A DNA stretch of 44,356 nt from a virus, in IMG/VR virus record IMGVR_UViG_3300029286_000080, positions 1 through 44,356 of that record, one strand, 5' to 3'. Shown here one piece after another: positions 36,944-44,356 of this stretch (within the stretch, counting starts at the first letter, position 1; each line of letters starts with the position of its first letter). The notes under the pieces were generated by a model that did no database searches, had not been told where the DNA came from, and worked only from the letters and a program-made list of their open reading frames with translations. The position numbers and the translations under genes were made by a program.

Positions 36944-39900
36944 AGTAATCTTTTTTCTTTCGCCTTTACTACAAGTTTTTGAGCTCTGTCTTCAATTGAA
37001 TTGATAATGACTTCTTGCTCTTTCAAAGCCTCAATACACACGGCAATCATCTCTTTGTACTTCATGGTGTAGTTGGTCTCTTCACTACCGAATACAAGTT
37101 CAGGGAAATATGGTAAAACTTCTTGAGCAATGAAACCAATGTTTTTGTGTCCAAGTTTTTCTTTATCATCCCAATTATAATAGAATTCAACACCACGAAT
37201 TTTAATTAAACTTTCAAGTGCAGATTCAATAGGTTCGATATTTGTCTTTAATCTAATATCAGATGGTCCTTTAGGTCCTGTAGCACCTTGAGCACCTTGT
37301 GGTCCTGCAGAACCTGTAGCCCCTGTAGCACCTTGAGCGCCAAAACCACTGCCCGCCTTTCCTTGAGCCCCTGTAGCACCTTGAGCGCCTCCAGCACCAG
37401 GTCCTTGAGAACCTTGAGCACCTTGTGAACCTGTAGTCGGATTTGGAGCACCTTGAGCTCCTTGAGCACCAGCTCCTTCAGAAGGGAAACCTTGAGCACC
37501 TTGCGAACCAACAGCACCTTGAGCTCCTTGTCCTCCTTGTGGTCCTTGAGCACCTTGTGGTCCTTGTGAACCTTGGCCACCCGCAGCACCTGTTGAGCCA
37601 CCTCCACCCTGAGAACCTTGTCCCCCTTGTGTACCCTGAGCACCTTGTCCTCCTTGTGAACCTGTGGCACCTCCACCACCAGTACCACCTTGCGAACCTT
37701 GTCCTCCTTGTGAACCTTGTGAACCTTGAGCACCTGTGGAACCACCACCACCCTGAGAACCTTGTCCTCCCTGAGAACCTTGCGAACCTGTGGCACCTTT
37801 ACCTCCACCGCCACCTTGTGAACCTTGTCCTCCTTGAGAACCTTGTGAACCTGTGGCACCTCCACCACCAGTACCACCTTGTGCACCTTGACCTCCTGTC
37901 GGACCTGTGGCACCTTTACCTCCTTGAGAACCTTGTCCTCCCTGAGAACCTTGTCCTCCTGTCGGACCTGTGGCACCTTTACCTCCTTGTGAACCTTGTC
38001 CTCCTTGTGAACCCTGACCTCCTGTAGACCCTTGAGAACCTTGAGCTCCTTGACCTCCTTGAGAACCTTGAGCTCCTTTACCACCTTGAGAACCTTGTGA
38101 ACCTGTGGCACCTCCACCACCAGTACCACCTTGCGAACCTTGTCCTCCTTGTGAACCTTGTGAACCTTGAGCACCTGTGGAACCACCACCACCCTGAGAA
38201 CCTTGTCCTCCTTGTGAACCTTGTGCCCCCGCACCACCTTGTGAACCTTGTCCTCCTTGAGCTCCTTGACCTCCTTGAGAACCCTGAGCACCTTGTCCTC
38301 CTTGAGTACCTTGTGAACCTTGAGCACCCTGGCTACCAACAGCACCTAACGAACCTTGAGCACCCTGACCACCCTGAGCACCTTGGAAACCTTGTCCTCC
38401 TTGAGCCCCTTGATTACCAGTAGCTCCTTGCGAACCGACAGCTCCTTGAGAACCTTGTCCTCCTTGTGAGCCTTGTGAACCAACCGCTCCTTGCGAACCT
38501 TGTCCTCCTTGAGTACCTTGTCCTCCCTGAGCACCTTGTCCTCCCTGAGCACCTTGTCCTCCTTGAGTACCCTGAGCGCCTTGCCCTCCTTGTGAACCTG
38601 TAGCTCCTTGAGCACCTTGTCCTCCTTGGGTACCCTGAGCACCTTGTCCTCCTTGTGAACCTTGTGAACCTGTGTTACCTTGGGAACCTTGAGCTCCCTG
38701 TACTCCTTGACCTCCTTGAGCCCCTTGAGCACCCTGAGCACCCTGTCCTCCTTGTGAACCTTGAACTCCTTGACCCCCTTGAGCTCCTTGTGAACCTGTA
38801 TTACCTTGAGTACCTTGAGTTCCTTGTGCACCTTGTCCTCCTTGAGAACCTGTTGCTCCTTGAGCACCTTGTCCTCCCTGAGTTCCCTGAACACCTTGAC
38901 CACCTTGAGCTCCTTGTGAACCTGTATTACCTTGAGTACCCTGTCCTCCTTGAGCTCCCTGTCCTCCTTGAGCCCCAACTGCTCCTTGGGAACCTTGACC
39001 TCCTTGTGAACCTTGAGCACCTTGACCTCCTTGAGCCCCAACTGAACCGGGACTACCTTGTGAACCTTGTCCTCCTTGAGTACCCTGTCCTCCTTGAGCT
39101 CCAACCGCTCCTTGGGAACCTTGTACTCCTTGCGAACCTTGAGCACCTTTTCCTCCCTGAGAACCTTGAGCACCAACGGCACCTTGCGAACCAACGGCAC
39201 CTTGCGAACCTTGCCCCCCTTGAGCACCTTGATTACCTGTTGCTCCTTGTGAACCAACGGCACCTTGAGAACCTTGTCCCCCTTGAGCACCTTGATTACC
39301 TGTCGCTCCTTGTGAACCAACGGCACCTTGCGAACCTTGTCCTCCTTGAGAACCTTGTGAACCTGTATTACCTTGAGCACCAATAGGACCTTGAACACCC
39401 TGAGCACCTTTAGCACCTTGAGGACCTACATTACCTTGACTTCCTTGTCCTCCTTGAAAACCTTGACCTCCTTGAGTACCTTGAGAACCTACAGGTCCAA
39501 CAGCACCCTGTGAACCTTGAACACCATCAGCGCCTACCGCACCTTGAGCACCTGTATTACCCTGAGAACCTTGTCCTCCTTGAGAACCTTGTCCTCCTTG
39601 AGAACCTTGTGAACCTGTATTACCCTGAGAACCTTGAACACCCTGAGCTCCTTGTCCTCCTTGAGAACCCTGTCCTCCCTGAGTACCTTGAGCTCCTTGT
39701 CCTCCTTGAGAACCCTGTCCTCCCTGAGCACCTTGTGAACCTACACCACCAACAGCACCTTGTGAACCTTGAGTCCCTTGAGAACCCTGCCCTCCCTGAG
39801 TACCTTGTGAACCTTGAGGTCCTTTTCCACCTTGGGCACCTTGTCCTCCTTGAGAACCAACATTACCTGTTGCACCTTGTGAACCAACCGAACCTTGTGG

Positions 39901-40236
39901 ACCTGTAGACCCAAAATCACCTTGTTTTCCTTGACCTCCTTGAGTTCCCTGAGCACCCGCAGCACCCTGAGCACCTGTTGGTCCGGTATTTGTTGTGCCA
40001 GCCCAAAGAGCATTATTAACTACAGTACCTGCAGTTGTTGCAATAGTACTAAAAACATAAAGATTGTTAAAAAATAACCTAAATTTAGGTGAGGTATTAA
40101 TAACTTTAAAATAAACAGTAGTACTAACTTTCCAATCAAGTACAGCACTGGAGTAAACCCAAGTTGCCTTAGTATTATTTGTATCATACAACTCAACAGT
40201 TGCACTACCTGGTAATATAACGATATCCTTAGCCAC
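36940..40236 (-). CDS. Collagen-like fibre protein with S74 self-cleaving chaperone
   Basis: This is a 1098-residue fibre protein (GTG start). The N-terminal 84 residues form an attachment domain ([17 protein letters not shown]) related to that of the next fibre. Residues 85-991 are about 300 Gly-X-Y triplets, mainly GSQ, GGQ, GAQ and GTQ, with few breaks. The C-terminal 107 residues are a peptidase S74 intramolecular chaperone: [11 protein letters not shown] (Ser992 and the Lys of the dyad), [17 protein letters not shown] and a C-terminal helix. S74 domains trimerise the fibre and then cut themselves off before the Ser. The start overlaps the stop of the upstream fibre by 8 nt. It is probably a receptor-binding or side fibre. 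Confidence 0.9.
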   Translation of the reverse strand: MAKDIVILPGSATVELYDTNNTKATWVYSSAVLDWKVSTTVYFKVINTSPKFRLFFNNLYVFSTIATTAGTVVNNALWAGTTNTGPTGAQGAAGAQGTQGGQGKQGDFGSTGPQGSVGSQGATGNVGSQGGQGAQGGKGPQGSQGTQGGQGSQGTQGSQGAVGGVGSQGAQGGQGSQGGQGAQGTQGGQGSQGGQGAQGVQGSQGNTGSQGSQGGQGSQGGQGSQGNTGAQGAVGADGVQGSQGAVGPVGSQGTQGGQGFQGGQGSQGNVGPQGAKGAQGVQGPIGAQGNTGSQGSQGGQGSQGAVGSQGATGNQGAQGGQGSQGAVGSQGATGNQGAQGGQGSQGAVGSQGAVGAQGSQGGKGAQGSQGVQGSQGAVGAQGGQGTQGGQGSQGSPGSVGAQGGQGAQGSQGGQGSQGAVGAQGGQGAQGGQGTQGNTGSQGAQGGQGVQGTQGGQGAQGATGSQGGQGAQGTQGTQGNTGSQGAQGGQGVQGSQGGQGAQGAQGAQGGQGVQGAQGSQGNTGSQGSQGGQGAQGTQGGQGAQGATGSQGGQGAQGTQGGQGAQGGQGAQGGQGTQGGQGSQGAVGSQGSQGGQGSQGAVGSQGATGNQGAQGGQGFQGAQGGQGAQGSLGAVGSQGAQGSQGTQGGQGAQGSQGGQGAQGGQGSQGGAGAQGSQGGQGSQGGGGSTGAQGSQGSQGGQGSQGGTGGGGATGSQGSQGGKGAQGSQGGQGAQGSQGSTGGQGSQGGQGSQGGKGATGPTGGQGSQGGQGSQGGKGATGPTGGQGAQGGTGGGGATGSQGSQGGQGSQGGGGGKGATGSQGSQGGQGSQGGGGSTGAQGSQGSQGGQGSQGGTGGGGATGSQGGQGAQGTQGGQGSQGGGGSTGAAGGQGSQGPQGAQGPQGGQGAQGAVGSQGAQGFPSEGAGAQGAQGAPNPTTGSQGAQGSQGPGAGGAQGATGAQGKAGSGFGAQGATGATGSAGPQGAQGATGPKGPSDIRLKTNIEPIESALESLIKIRGVEFYYNWDDKEKLGHKNIGFIAQEVLPYFPELVFGSEETNYTMKYKEMIAVCIEALKEQEVIINSIEDRAQKLVVKAKEKRLL
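37264..39984 (-). repeat. Gly-X-Y triplet repeat region of fibre 1
   Basis: About 2.7 kb of degenerate 9- and 18-nt DNA repeats encode GxQ triplets (plus strand: variants of AGCACCTTG and TCCTCCTTG). Gln holds the Y position in most triplets, Pro is rare, and charged residues are few. Nearly identical blocks recur, for example two copies of [20 protein letters not shown] in a row, pointing to recent unequal recombination. Confidence 0.9.
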
Positions 40237-43200
40237 CTATTTTTATACTTAAATCTTTAAGAAAATTATTCAATACTTCAACTCTTTTTTGGTTTTCAAT
40301 TAATGCCGATATGCCAACCGAAACCAATAGCTCATATTGTAAATTCTTATAACCATATTTATCTGTCCAAACTAAATCTGGATATTTTTCTTCAATTTCT
40401 TGAGCAATAAATCCAAGGTTTACACCTGTAATTAGGTATTTGTGTTCTGGTAAATAATCTGACAATTGAGGAATGTCCTCAACCCAATCAAATTTAACAC
40501 CTCTCATGCTAACAATGTTTTGTCTAACGTCTGTAAGAGGTTTAATGTTTGTTTTATATCTGGCATCTGATGGTGGTCCTTGAGCACCTTTAGCACCTTG
40601 AGTACCCTGTGGTCCTTTACCACCTTGAGCACCTGTACCTCCTTGCGGTCCTCTTTGGCCTTGAGAACCCTCGGCTCCTTGAGCTCCGTTACCACTCGGT
40701 CCTTTTGTACCAGTGGCACCTTGAGAACCTTGTGCACCTGCCGGCCCTTTTGGACCTTGAGCACCTTGAGCACCTGGTGTTGGAGGACCTGTGGCACCAA
40801 GAACACCTGTAGTTCCTTGAGCCCCTTGGTTTCCTGCAACTCCTGTATTTCCCGCGGCTCCTTGAGCACCTTGTGTGGATGACGCAGCACCTTGAGTTCC
40901 TTGGGCTCCTTGAGCCCCTTGTACCGAACTTTGAGCACCTTGGGCTCCTTGAGTTGTGCTATTAGCTCCCTGAGCTCCTGTATTACCTTGAGCACCTGTT
41001 GCACCTTGAGTAGAACCTTGAGCACCTTGAGCTCCTGTTGAACCTCCACCACCTTGTGAACCTTGAGCACCGGTGACACTACTTTGAGCACCTTGAGCTC
41101 CTTGACCTCCTTGAGAACCTTGACCTCCTTGTGCACCTTGTACAGAACTTTGAGCTCCTTGAGCACCTTGTCCTCCTTGGGAACCTTGACCTCCTTGTGC
41201 ACCTGTACTAGCACCTTGAGCCCCTTGTGAACCCTGAGCCCCTTGGGCACCTGTGTTACCTTGTGCACCGGTACTAGCACCTTGAGCTCCTTGTGAACCT
41301 TGTGCACCTTGGGCACCTGTATTACCTTGAGCACCGGTACTAGCTCCTTGAGCACCTTGGGCTCCTTGAGCACCTTGTTTACCCGTAGCTCCTTGGTCAC
41401 CTTGGACCGAACTTTGAGCACCTTGAGCTCCTTGTCCACCCTGAGCCCCTTGTCCACCCTGAGCCCCTGTATTAGCTCCTTGGGCACCTTGAGCACCTGT
41501 TGAACCACCACCACCTTGTGAACCCTGAGCACCCGTGACACTACTTTGAGCACCAGTATTTCCTTGTGAACCCTGAGCACCTGTTTTTCCTTGAGCACCC
41601 GTAACTCCACCTTGAGCACCTTGTGCTCCTTGAGCACCTTGTTTACCAACAGCACCTTGAGCACCTGTAATTGCTCCTTGAGGACCCTGAGTACCTTGAG
41701 CCCCTGTATTACCTGTCGCTCCTTGAGCACCTGTATTACCACCTTGAGCACCTGTGCTACCTTGAGTACCTTGAGCTCCTTGAGCCCCTTGGGCTCCCGT
41801 ATTAGCACCTTGAGCACCTTGTGCCCCTTGACCACCTTGAGCACCTGTCGCTCCTTGAGCTCCCGTAGTTCCACCTTGAGCACCTGTACTACCTTGAGCA
41901 CCTGTATTACCCGTCGCACCTTGTGCTCCCGTGGTTCCACCTTGAGCTCCTTGAGCCCCTTGAGCACCTGTATTACCTGTTGCACCTTGAGCACCTGTGA
42001 CTCCACCTTGAGCCCCTTGAGCACCTTGTCCTCCTTGAGCACCTGTAACTCCCGTAGCTCCTGCGGTTCCTCCTTGAGCACCTATATTACCTTGGGCACC
42101 GGTATTACCTGTAGCACCTTGTGCACCCTGTACAGAACTTTGAGCACCTTGAGCACCTTGAGCTCCTTGAGCTCCTGTATTACCTTGGGCACCTTGAGAA
42201 GCACCTTGAGCTCCTTGAGCACCTTGAGCACCTGTATTACCCGTAGCTCCTTGAGCACCCTGAACAGAACTTTGAGCACCTTGAGCTCCTTGAGCACCTT
42301 GAGCACCTGTTTTTCCTTGAGCTCCCGTAACACCACCTTGAGCACCTTGAGCTCCTTGAGCACCTTGTTTTCCGACGGCTCCTTGAGCACCTGTATTAGC
42401 ACCTTGAGCTCCTTGAAATCCTTGAGCTCCTTGTGCACCCGTACTACCTTGAGCACCTGTAACACCACCTTGAGCACCTTGAGCACCTTGAGCACCTTGT
42501 TTGCCTGTAGCTCCTTGGTCACCTTGAACCGAACTTTGAGCACCCACAGAACCTTGAGTACCTTGGGCACCCTGAGCACCTTGTGCACCTGTGTTAGCAC
42601 CTTGTGCTCCTTGAGAACCTGTTGGTCCCTGAGCACCTTGAGCACCTTGTGCACCTGTGTTAGCACCCTGAGCACCTTGAGCACCTTTAGGTCCTTGAGC
42701 TCCTTGTCCACCTTGAGCACCCGTACTAGCACCTTGTGCTCCTTGAGCCCCTTGTCCACCTTGAGCTCCTTGTCCACCTTGAGCACCAGGAGTATCATCC
42801 GTACCACCCTGAGTACCTTGTGCTCCTTGAGCACCTTGGGCACCTTGAGCTCCTGTGTTTGCACCTTGAGCACCTTGAGCACCTATCGGTCCTTGAGAAC
42901 CTTGTGCACCTGTTGGTCCGATTACATTACTTGCAGTTCCCTGACTACCTTGTGCTCCTTGAGCACCTGTGTTACCTTGAGCACCCGTGCTAGCACCTTG
43001 AGCTCCTTGAGCTCCTTGAGTACCTTGAGCACCTGTATTACCTTGAGCTCCTTGAGTGGTACTATTAGCACCTTGAGTTCCTTGAGCACCTTGTGCACCC
43101 GTTTTTCCTTGGGCACCTTGGACTGAACTTTGAGCACCTTGAGTTCCTTGAGCACCTTGAGCACCTTGAGCTCCTGTATTACCTTGAGCTCCTGTGTTCG

Positions 43201-43702
43201 CACCCTGAGCACCCTGAGCACCTTGTGTACCCTGAACTCCTTGAGCCCCTGTGTTAGCCCCTTGGGCACCCTGTCCACCTTGCGTACCTTGGGCTCCCTG
43301 TCCACCTTGTGTACCTTGAGCCCCTTGAGGACCTTGACCTCCTTGAGCCCCTTGAGCACCCGTTGGTCCTTGAGTACCTTGAGCTCCTTGAGCTCCTTTA
43401 ATATTGGCTTGTGAACCTATCCATTCTCCAAGATAGTTAATAATCTGAACATACGATGAACTACCATCCCACGCATAAATACCTTCACCATTACTTATGT
43501 CATTAACAGAAAAACCATTAGAAGTGACTGCTTGAGTACCAATACTACCTACAGAAGAATCCGTGGATGATGAGAATGTTAAATCACCATTAGCATTAAC
43601 TTTTTGAACCAACTGATTACCAGTGGCATCCTCATAAATAATAAAAGGTACTCCACCTGAAAAGGTGTTACCTGAAGGGTATATTATAATATCATTAGCC
43701 AT
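40229..43702 (-). CDS. Collagen-like fibre protein with regular interruptions and S74 chaperone
   Basis: This is a 1157-residue fibre protein. The N-terminus ([16 protein letters not shown]) aligns with that of fibre 1, so both dock at the same kind of site. Residues 103-1044 are Gly-X-Y triplets broken many times by one extra residue ([21 protein letters not shown]) or by GAQSSVQG. The C-terminal 113 residues are an S74 domain: [12 protein letters not shown] (Ser1045), [18 protein letters not shown] and [15 protein letters not shown]. The start overlaps the upstream fibre gene's stop (TAATG). It may be a hetero- or homotrimeric fibre made with its neighbours. Confidence 0.9.
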   Translation of the reverse strand: MANDIIIYPSGNTFSGGVPFIIYEDATGNQLVQKVNANGDLTFSSSTDSSVGSIGTQAVTSNGFSVNDISNGEGIYAWDGSSSYVQIINYLGEWIGSQANIKGAQGAQGTQGPTGAQGAQGGQGPQGAQGTQGGQGAQGTQGGQGAQGANTGAQGVQGTQGAQGAQGANTGAQGNTGAQGAQGAQGTQGAQSSVQGAQGKTGAQGAQGTQGANSTTQGAQGNTGAQGTQGAQGAQGASTGAQGNTGAQGAQGSQGTASNVIGPTGAQGSQGPIGAQGAQGANTGAQGAQGAQGAQGTQGGTDDTPGAQGGQGAQGGQGAQGAQGASTGAQGGQGAQGPKGAQGAQGANTGAQGAQGAQGPTGSQGAQGANTGAQGAQGAQGTQGSVGAQSSVQGDQGATGKQGAQGAQGAQGGVTGAQGSTGAQGAQGFQGAQGANTGAQGAVGKQGAQGAQGAQGGVTGAQGKTGAQGAQGAQGAQSSVQGAQGATGNTGAQGAQGAQGASQGAQGNTGAQGAQGAQGAQSSVQGAQGATGNTGAQGNIGAQGGTAGATGVTGAQGGQGAQGAQGGVTGAQGATGNTGAQGAQGAQGGTTGAQGATGNTGAQGSTGAQGGTTGAQGATGAQGGQGAQGAQGANTGAQGAQGAQGTQGSTGAQGGNTGAQGATGNTGAQGTQGPQGAITGAQGAVGKQGAQGAQGAQGGVTGAQGKTGAQGSQGNTGAQSSVTGAQGSQGGGGSTGAQGAQGANTGAQGGQGAQGGQGAQGAQSSVQGDQGATGKQGAQGAQGAQGASTGAQGNTGAQGAQGSQGAQGASTGAQGNTGAQGAQGSQGAQGASTGAQGGQGSQGGQGAQGAQSSVQGAQGGQGSQGGQGAQGAQSSVTGAQGSQGGGGSTGAQGAQGSTQGATGAQGNTGAQGANSTTQGAQGAQSSVQGAQGAQGTQGAASSTQGAQGAAGNTGVAGNQGAQGTTGVLGATGPPTPGAQGAQGPKGPAGAQGSQGATGTKGPSGNGAQGAEGSQGQRGPQGGTGAQGGKGPQGTQGAKGAQGPPSDARYKTNIKPLTDVRQNIVSMRGVKFDWVEDIPQLSDYLPEHKYLITGVNLGFIAQEIEEKYPDLVWTDKYGYKNLQYELLVSVGISALIENQKRVEVLNNFLKDLSIKIGG
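40571..43396 (-). repeat. Interrupted Gly-X-Y repeat region of fibre 2
   Basis: About 2.8 kb encode GAQ-rich triplets with frequent four-residue units (G-A-N-T, G-A-S-T, G-V-T-type). The motif set [27 protein letters not shown] and [11 protein letters not shown] reappears in shuffled order. The DNA repeats are degenerate at the third codon position. Confidence 0.9.
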
Positions 43703-44356
43703 TAGTAATTCTCAATATATTCCTCTAACATAGTTAATCTTTCATCAACAGATGCAATGTTATTTTGATGTTCTTTAATACCTTCAACTAAATATGCATT
43801 AAGTTGGGGATAAAGGATATAATAAAATCCATTATCTCTCATTTTTACTACTTCAGGGATGTGTTCTCTAACTTGTTGAGCAACAAACCCTAAAGAGTGT
43901 GTTTTGTTATTTTCTAAATAATAATTGTATTCAGGAGTATCTTCGGTCCAATCAAATTCAACAGGTTGTAACATCATCAATTTTGTTAATGAACCCTCTA
44001 AAGTTATAACTTCGTTTTTAAGTCTTAAATCTGATGAGTCATCACAACACATTAATATACATTCAGGGTTCACTTGAGCCTCACCAAACGACATAAATGC
44101 ACCTCCAAAGAAGGGGTCACAACTATTACAATCACCCCTATCATATACAGAATCATTAGACAAACATTGTGGGTTCATTGTAGATGAATAAACAGTATAA
44201 GAACCAACCTGATTAGTTAAAGTACAATCCATATAAAGCTCATGCATACCCAAATTATAACATGTAGGTCCTGATGGTGGACCTGTATCACCTTGGGCAC
44301 CTTGAGCACCTTGAGGACCTGTTATACCCGTTGCACCTTGAGCCCCTTGAAAACCT
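43702..44356 (-). CDS. Third collagen-like fibre protein, C-terminal part
   Basis: The open frame enters from the right edge with Gly-X-Y triplets ([20 protein letters not shown]) and continues through a Cys-rich linker ([33 protein letters not shown]) into an S74 chaperone: [30 protein letters not shown] and a coiled-coil end ([16 protein letters not shown]). An internal ATG (MGMHELYM) is not the real start. The seven Cys in the linker are unlike the Cys-free fibres downstream. The stop overlaps the start of fibre 2 by 1 nt, so the three fibres are co-translated. Confidence 0.88.
   Translation of the reverse strand, partial: GFQGAQGATGITGPQGAQGAQGDTGPPSGPTCYNLGMHELYMDCTLTNQVGSYTVYSSTMNPQCLSNDSVYDRGDCNSCDPFFGGAFMSFGEAQVNPECILMCCDDSSDLRLKNEVITLEGSLTKLMMLQPVEFDWTEDTPEYNYYLENNKTHSLGFVAQQVREHIPEVVKMRDNGFYYILYPQLNAYLVEGIKEHQNNIASVDERLTMLEEYIENY

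Noticed and set aside
37248-43126. Very long open frames on both strands across the fibre genes (up to about 510 codons, Leu-, Ser-, Thr- or Lys/Val-rich)
   Set aside because: They are frame shadows of the Gly-X-Y repeat DNA, which lacks stops in several frames. Their products are low-complexity with no starts or context of their own.
36940-44356. CRISPR-like or satellite array
   Set aside because: The short repeats are codon-level repeats of Gly-X-Y triplets, degenerate at third positions, with no unique spacers.

Overview
The window looks like part of a large, low-GC genome of a tailed phage infecting a Bacteroidetes host, probably Flavobacteria-like and aquatic. Phage evidence: dense packing of small genes with ATGA/TAATG overlaps; three tandem collagen-like fibre genes ending in self-cleaving S74 chaperone domains; a DUF3310 gene; a dCMP deaminase; HNH and GIY-YIG endonucleases; an orphan DNA methyltransferase; a tRNA-like gene; and a recurrent N-terminal 'MKxxITES' tag on otherwise unrelated proteins. 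Bacteroidetes evidence: a type IX secretion (T9SS) C-terminal sorting domain, Bacteroidetes-type promoters (TTTG, 19-20 nt, TAnnTTTG), and almost no Shine-Dalgarno sequences. No terminase, portal, capsid or polymerase gene lies here, so the phage assignment is inference, although a strong one.

Layout. 1-2913 (minus): a surface-chemistry operon with a glycosyltransferase-like protein, a beta-keto acid cleavage (BKACE) enzyme, a NeuD-like acetyltransferase and a sulfotransferase interrupted by one in-frame stop. 2957-6310: small phage genes, a 2OG-Fe(II) oxygenase and a remnant of sigma factor region 4. 6322-13845: a block of exported proteins comprising a secreted nuclease, a PA14/dockerin-like protein, a small exported protein, a low-complexity protein with a barrel-like C-terminus, a holin-like protein, a CsgG-like lipoprotein, a one-TM protein, a cohesin/dockerin/T9SS protein and, divergently, a secreted HExxH protein. 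13845-18522: small genes, a dCMP deaminase, a polynucleotide-kinase-like P-loop protein, a metallophosphoesterase and a lysozyme-like protein. 18526-22019: UDP-galactopyranose mutase and two GT2 glycosyltransferases. 22087-27147: accessory genes, zinc-binding proteins, a tRNA-like gene beside an HNH gene, a small-RNA candidate and a Nudix hydrolase. 27162-36943: DUF192, a DHH phosphoesterase, tagged virion candidates, the methyltransferase, a string of very small genes and a GIY-YIG gene. 36940-44356: the three fibre genes.

The most unusual part is 6322-13845. At least seven neighbouring genes carry signal peptides or a lipobox, and together they look like a phage-encoded outer-membrane and extracellular assembly: a CsgG-type pore, a barrel-like partner, proteins sharing a dockerin-like module, and a cargo addressed to the host's own T9SS. 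Two further layers run across the window. One is a pair of promoter classes: host-type promoters in front of accessory genes, and a TATTTAT motif in front of tagged or late-looking genes. The other is a set of tiny genes and candidate structured RNAs in the gaps.
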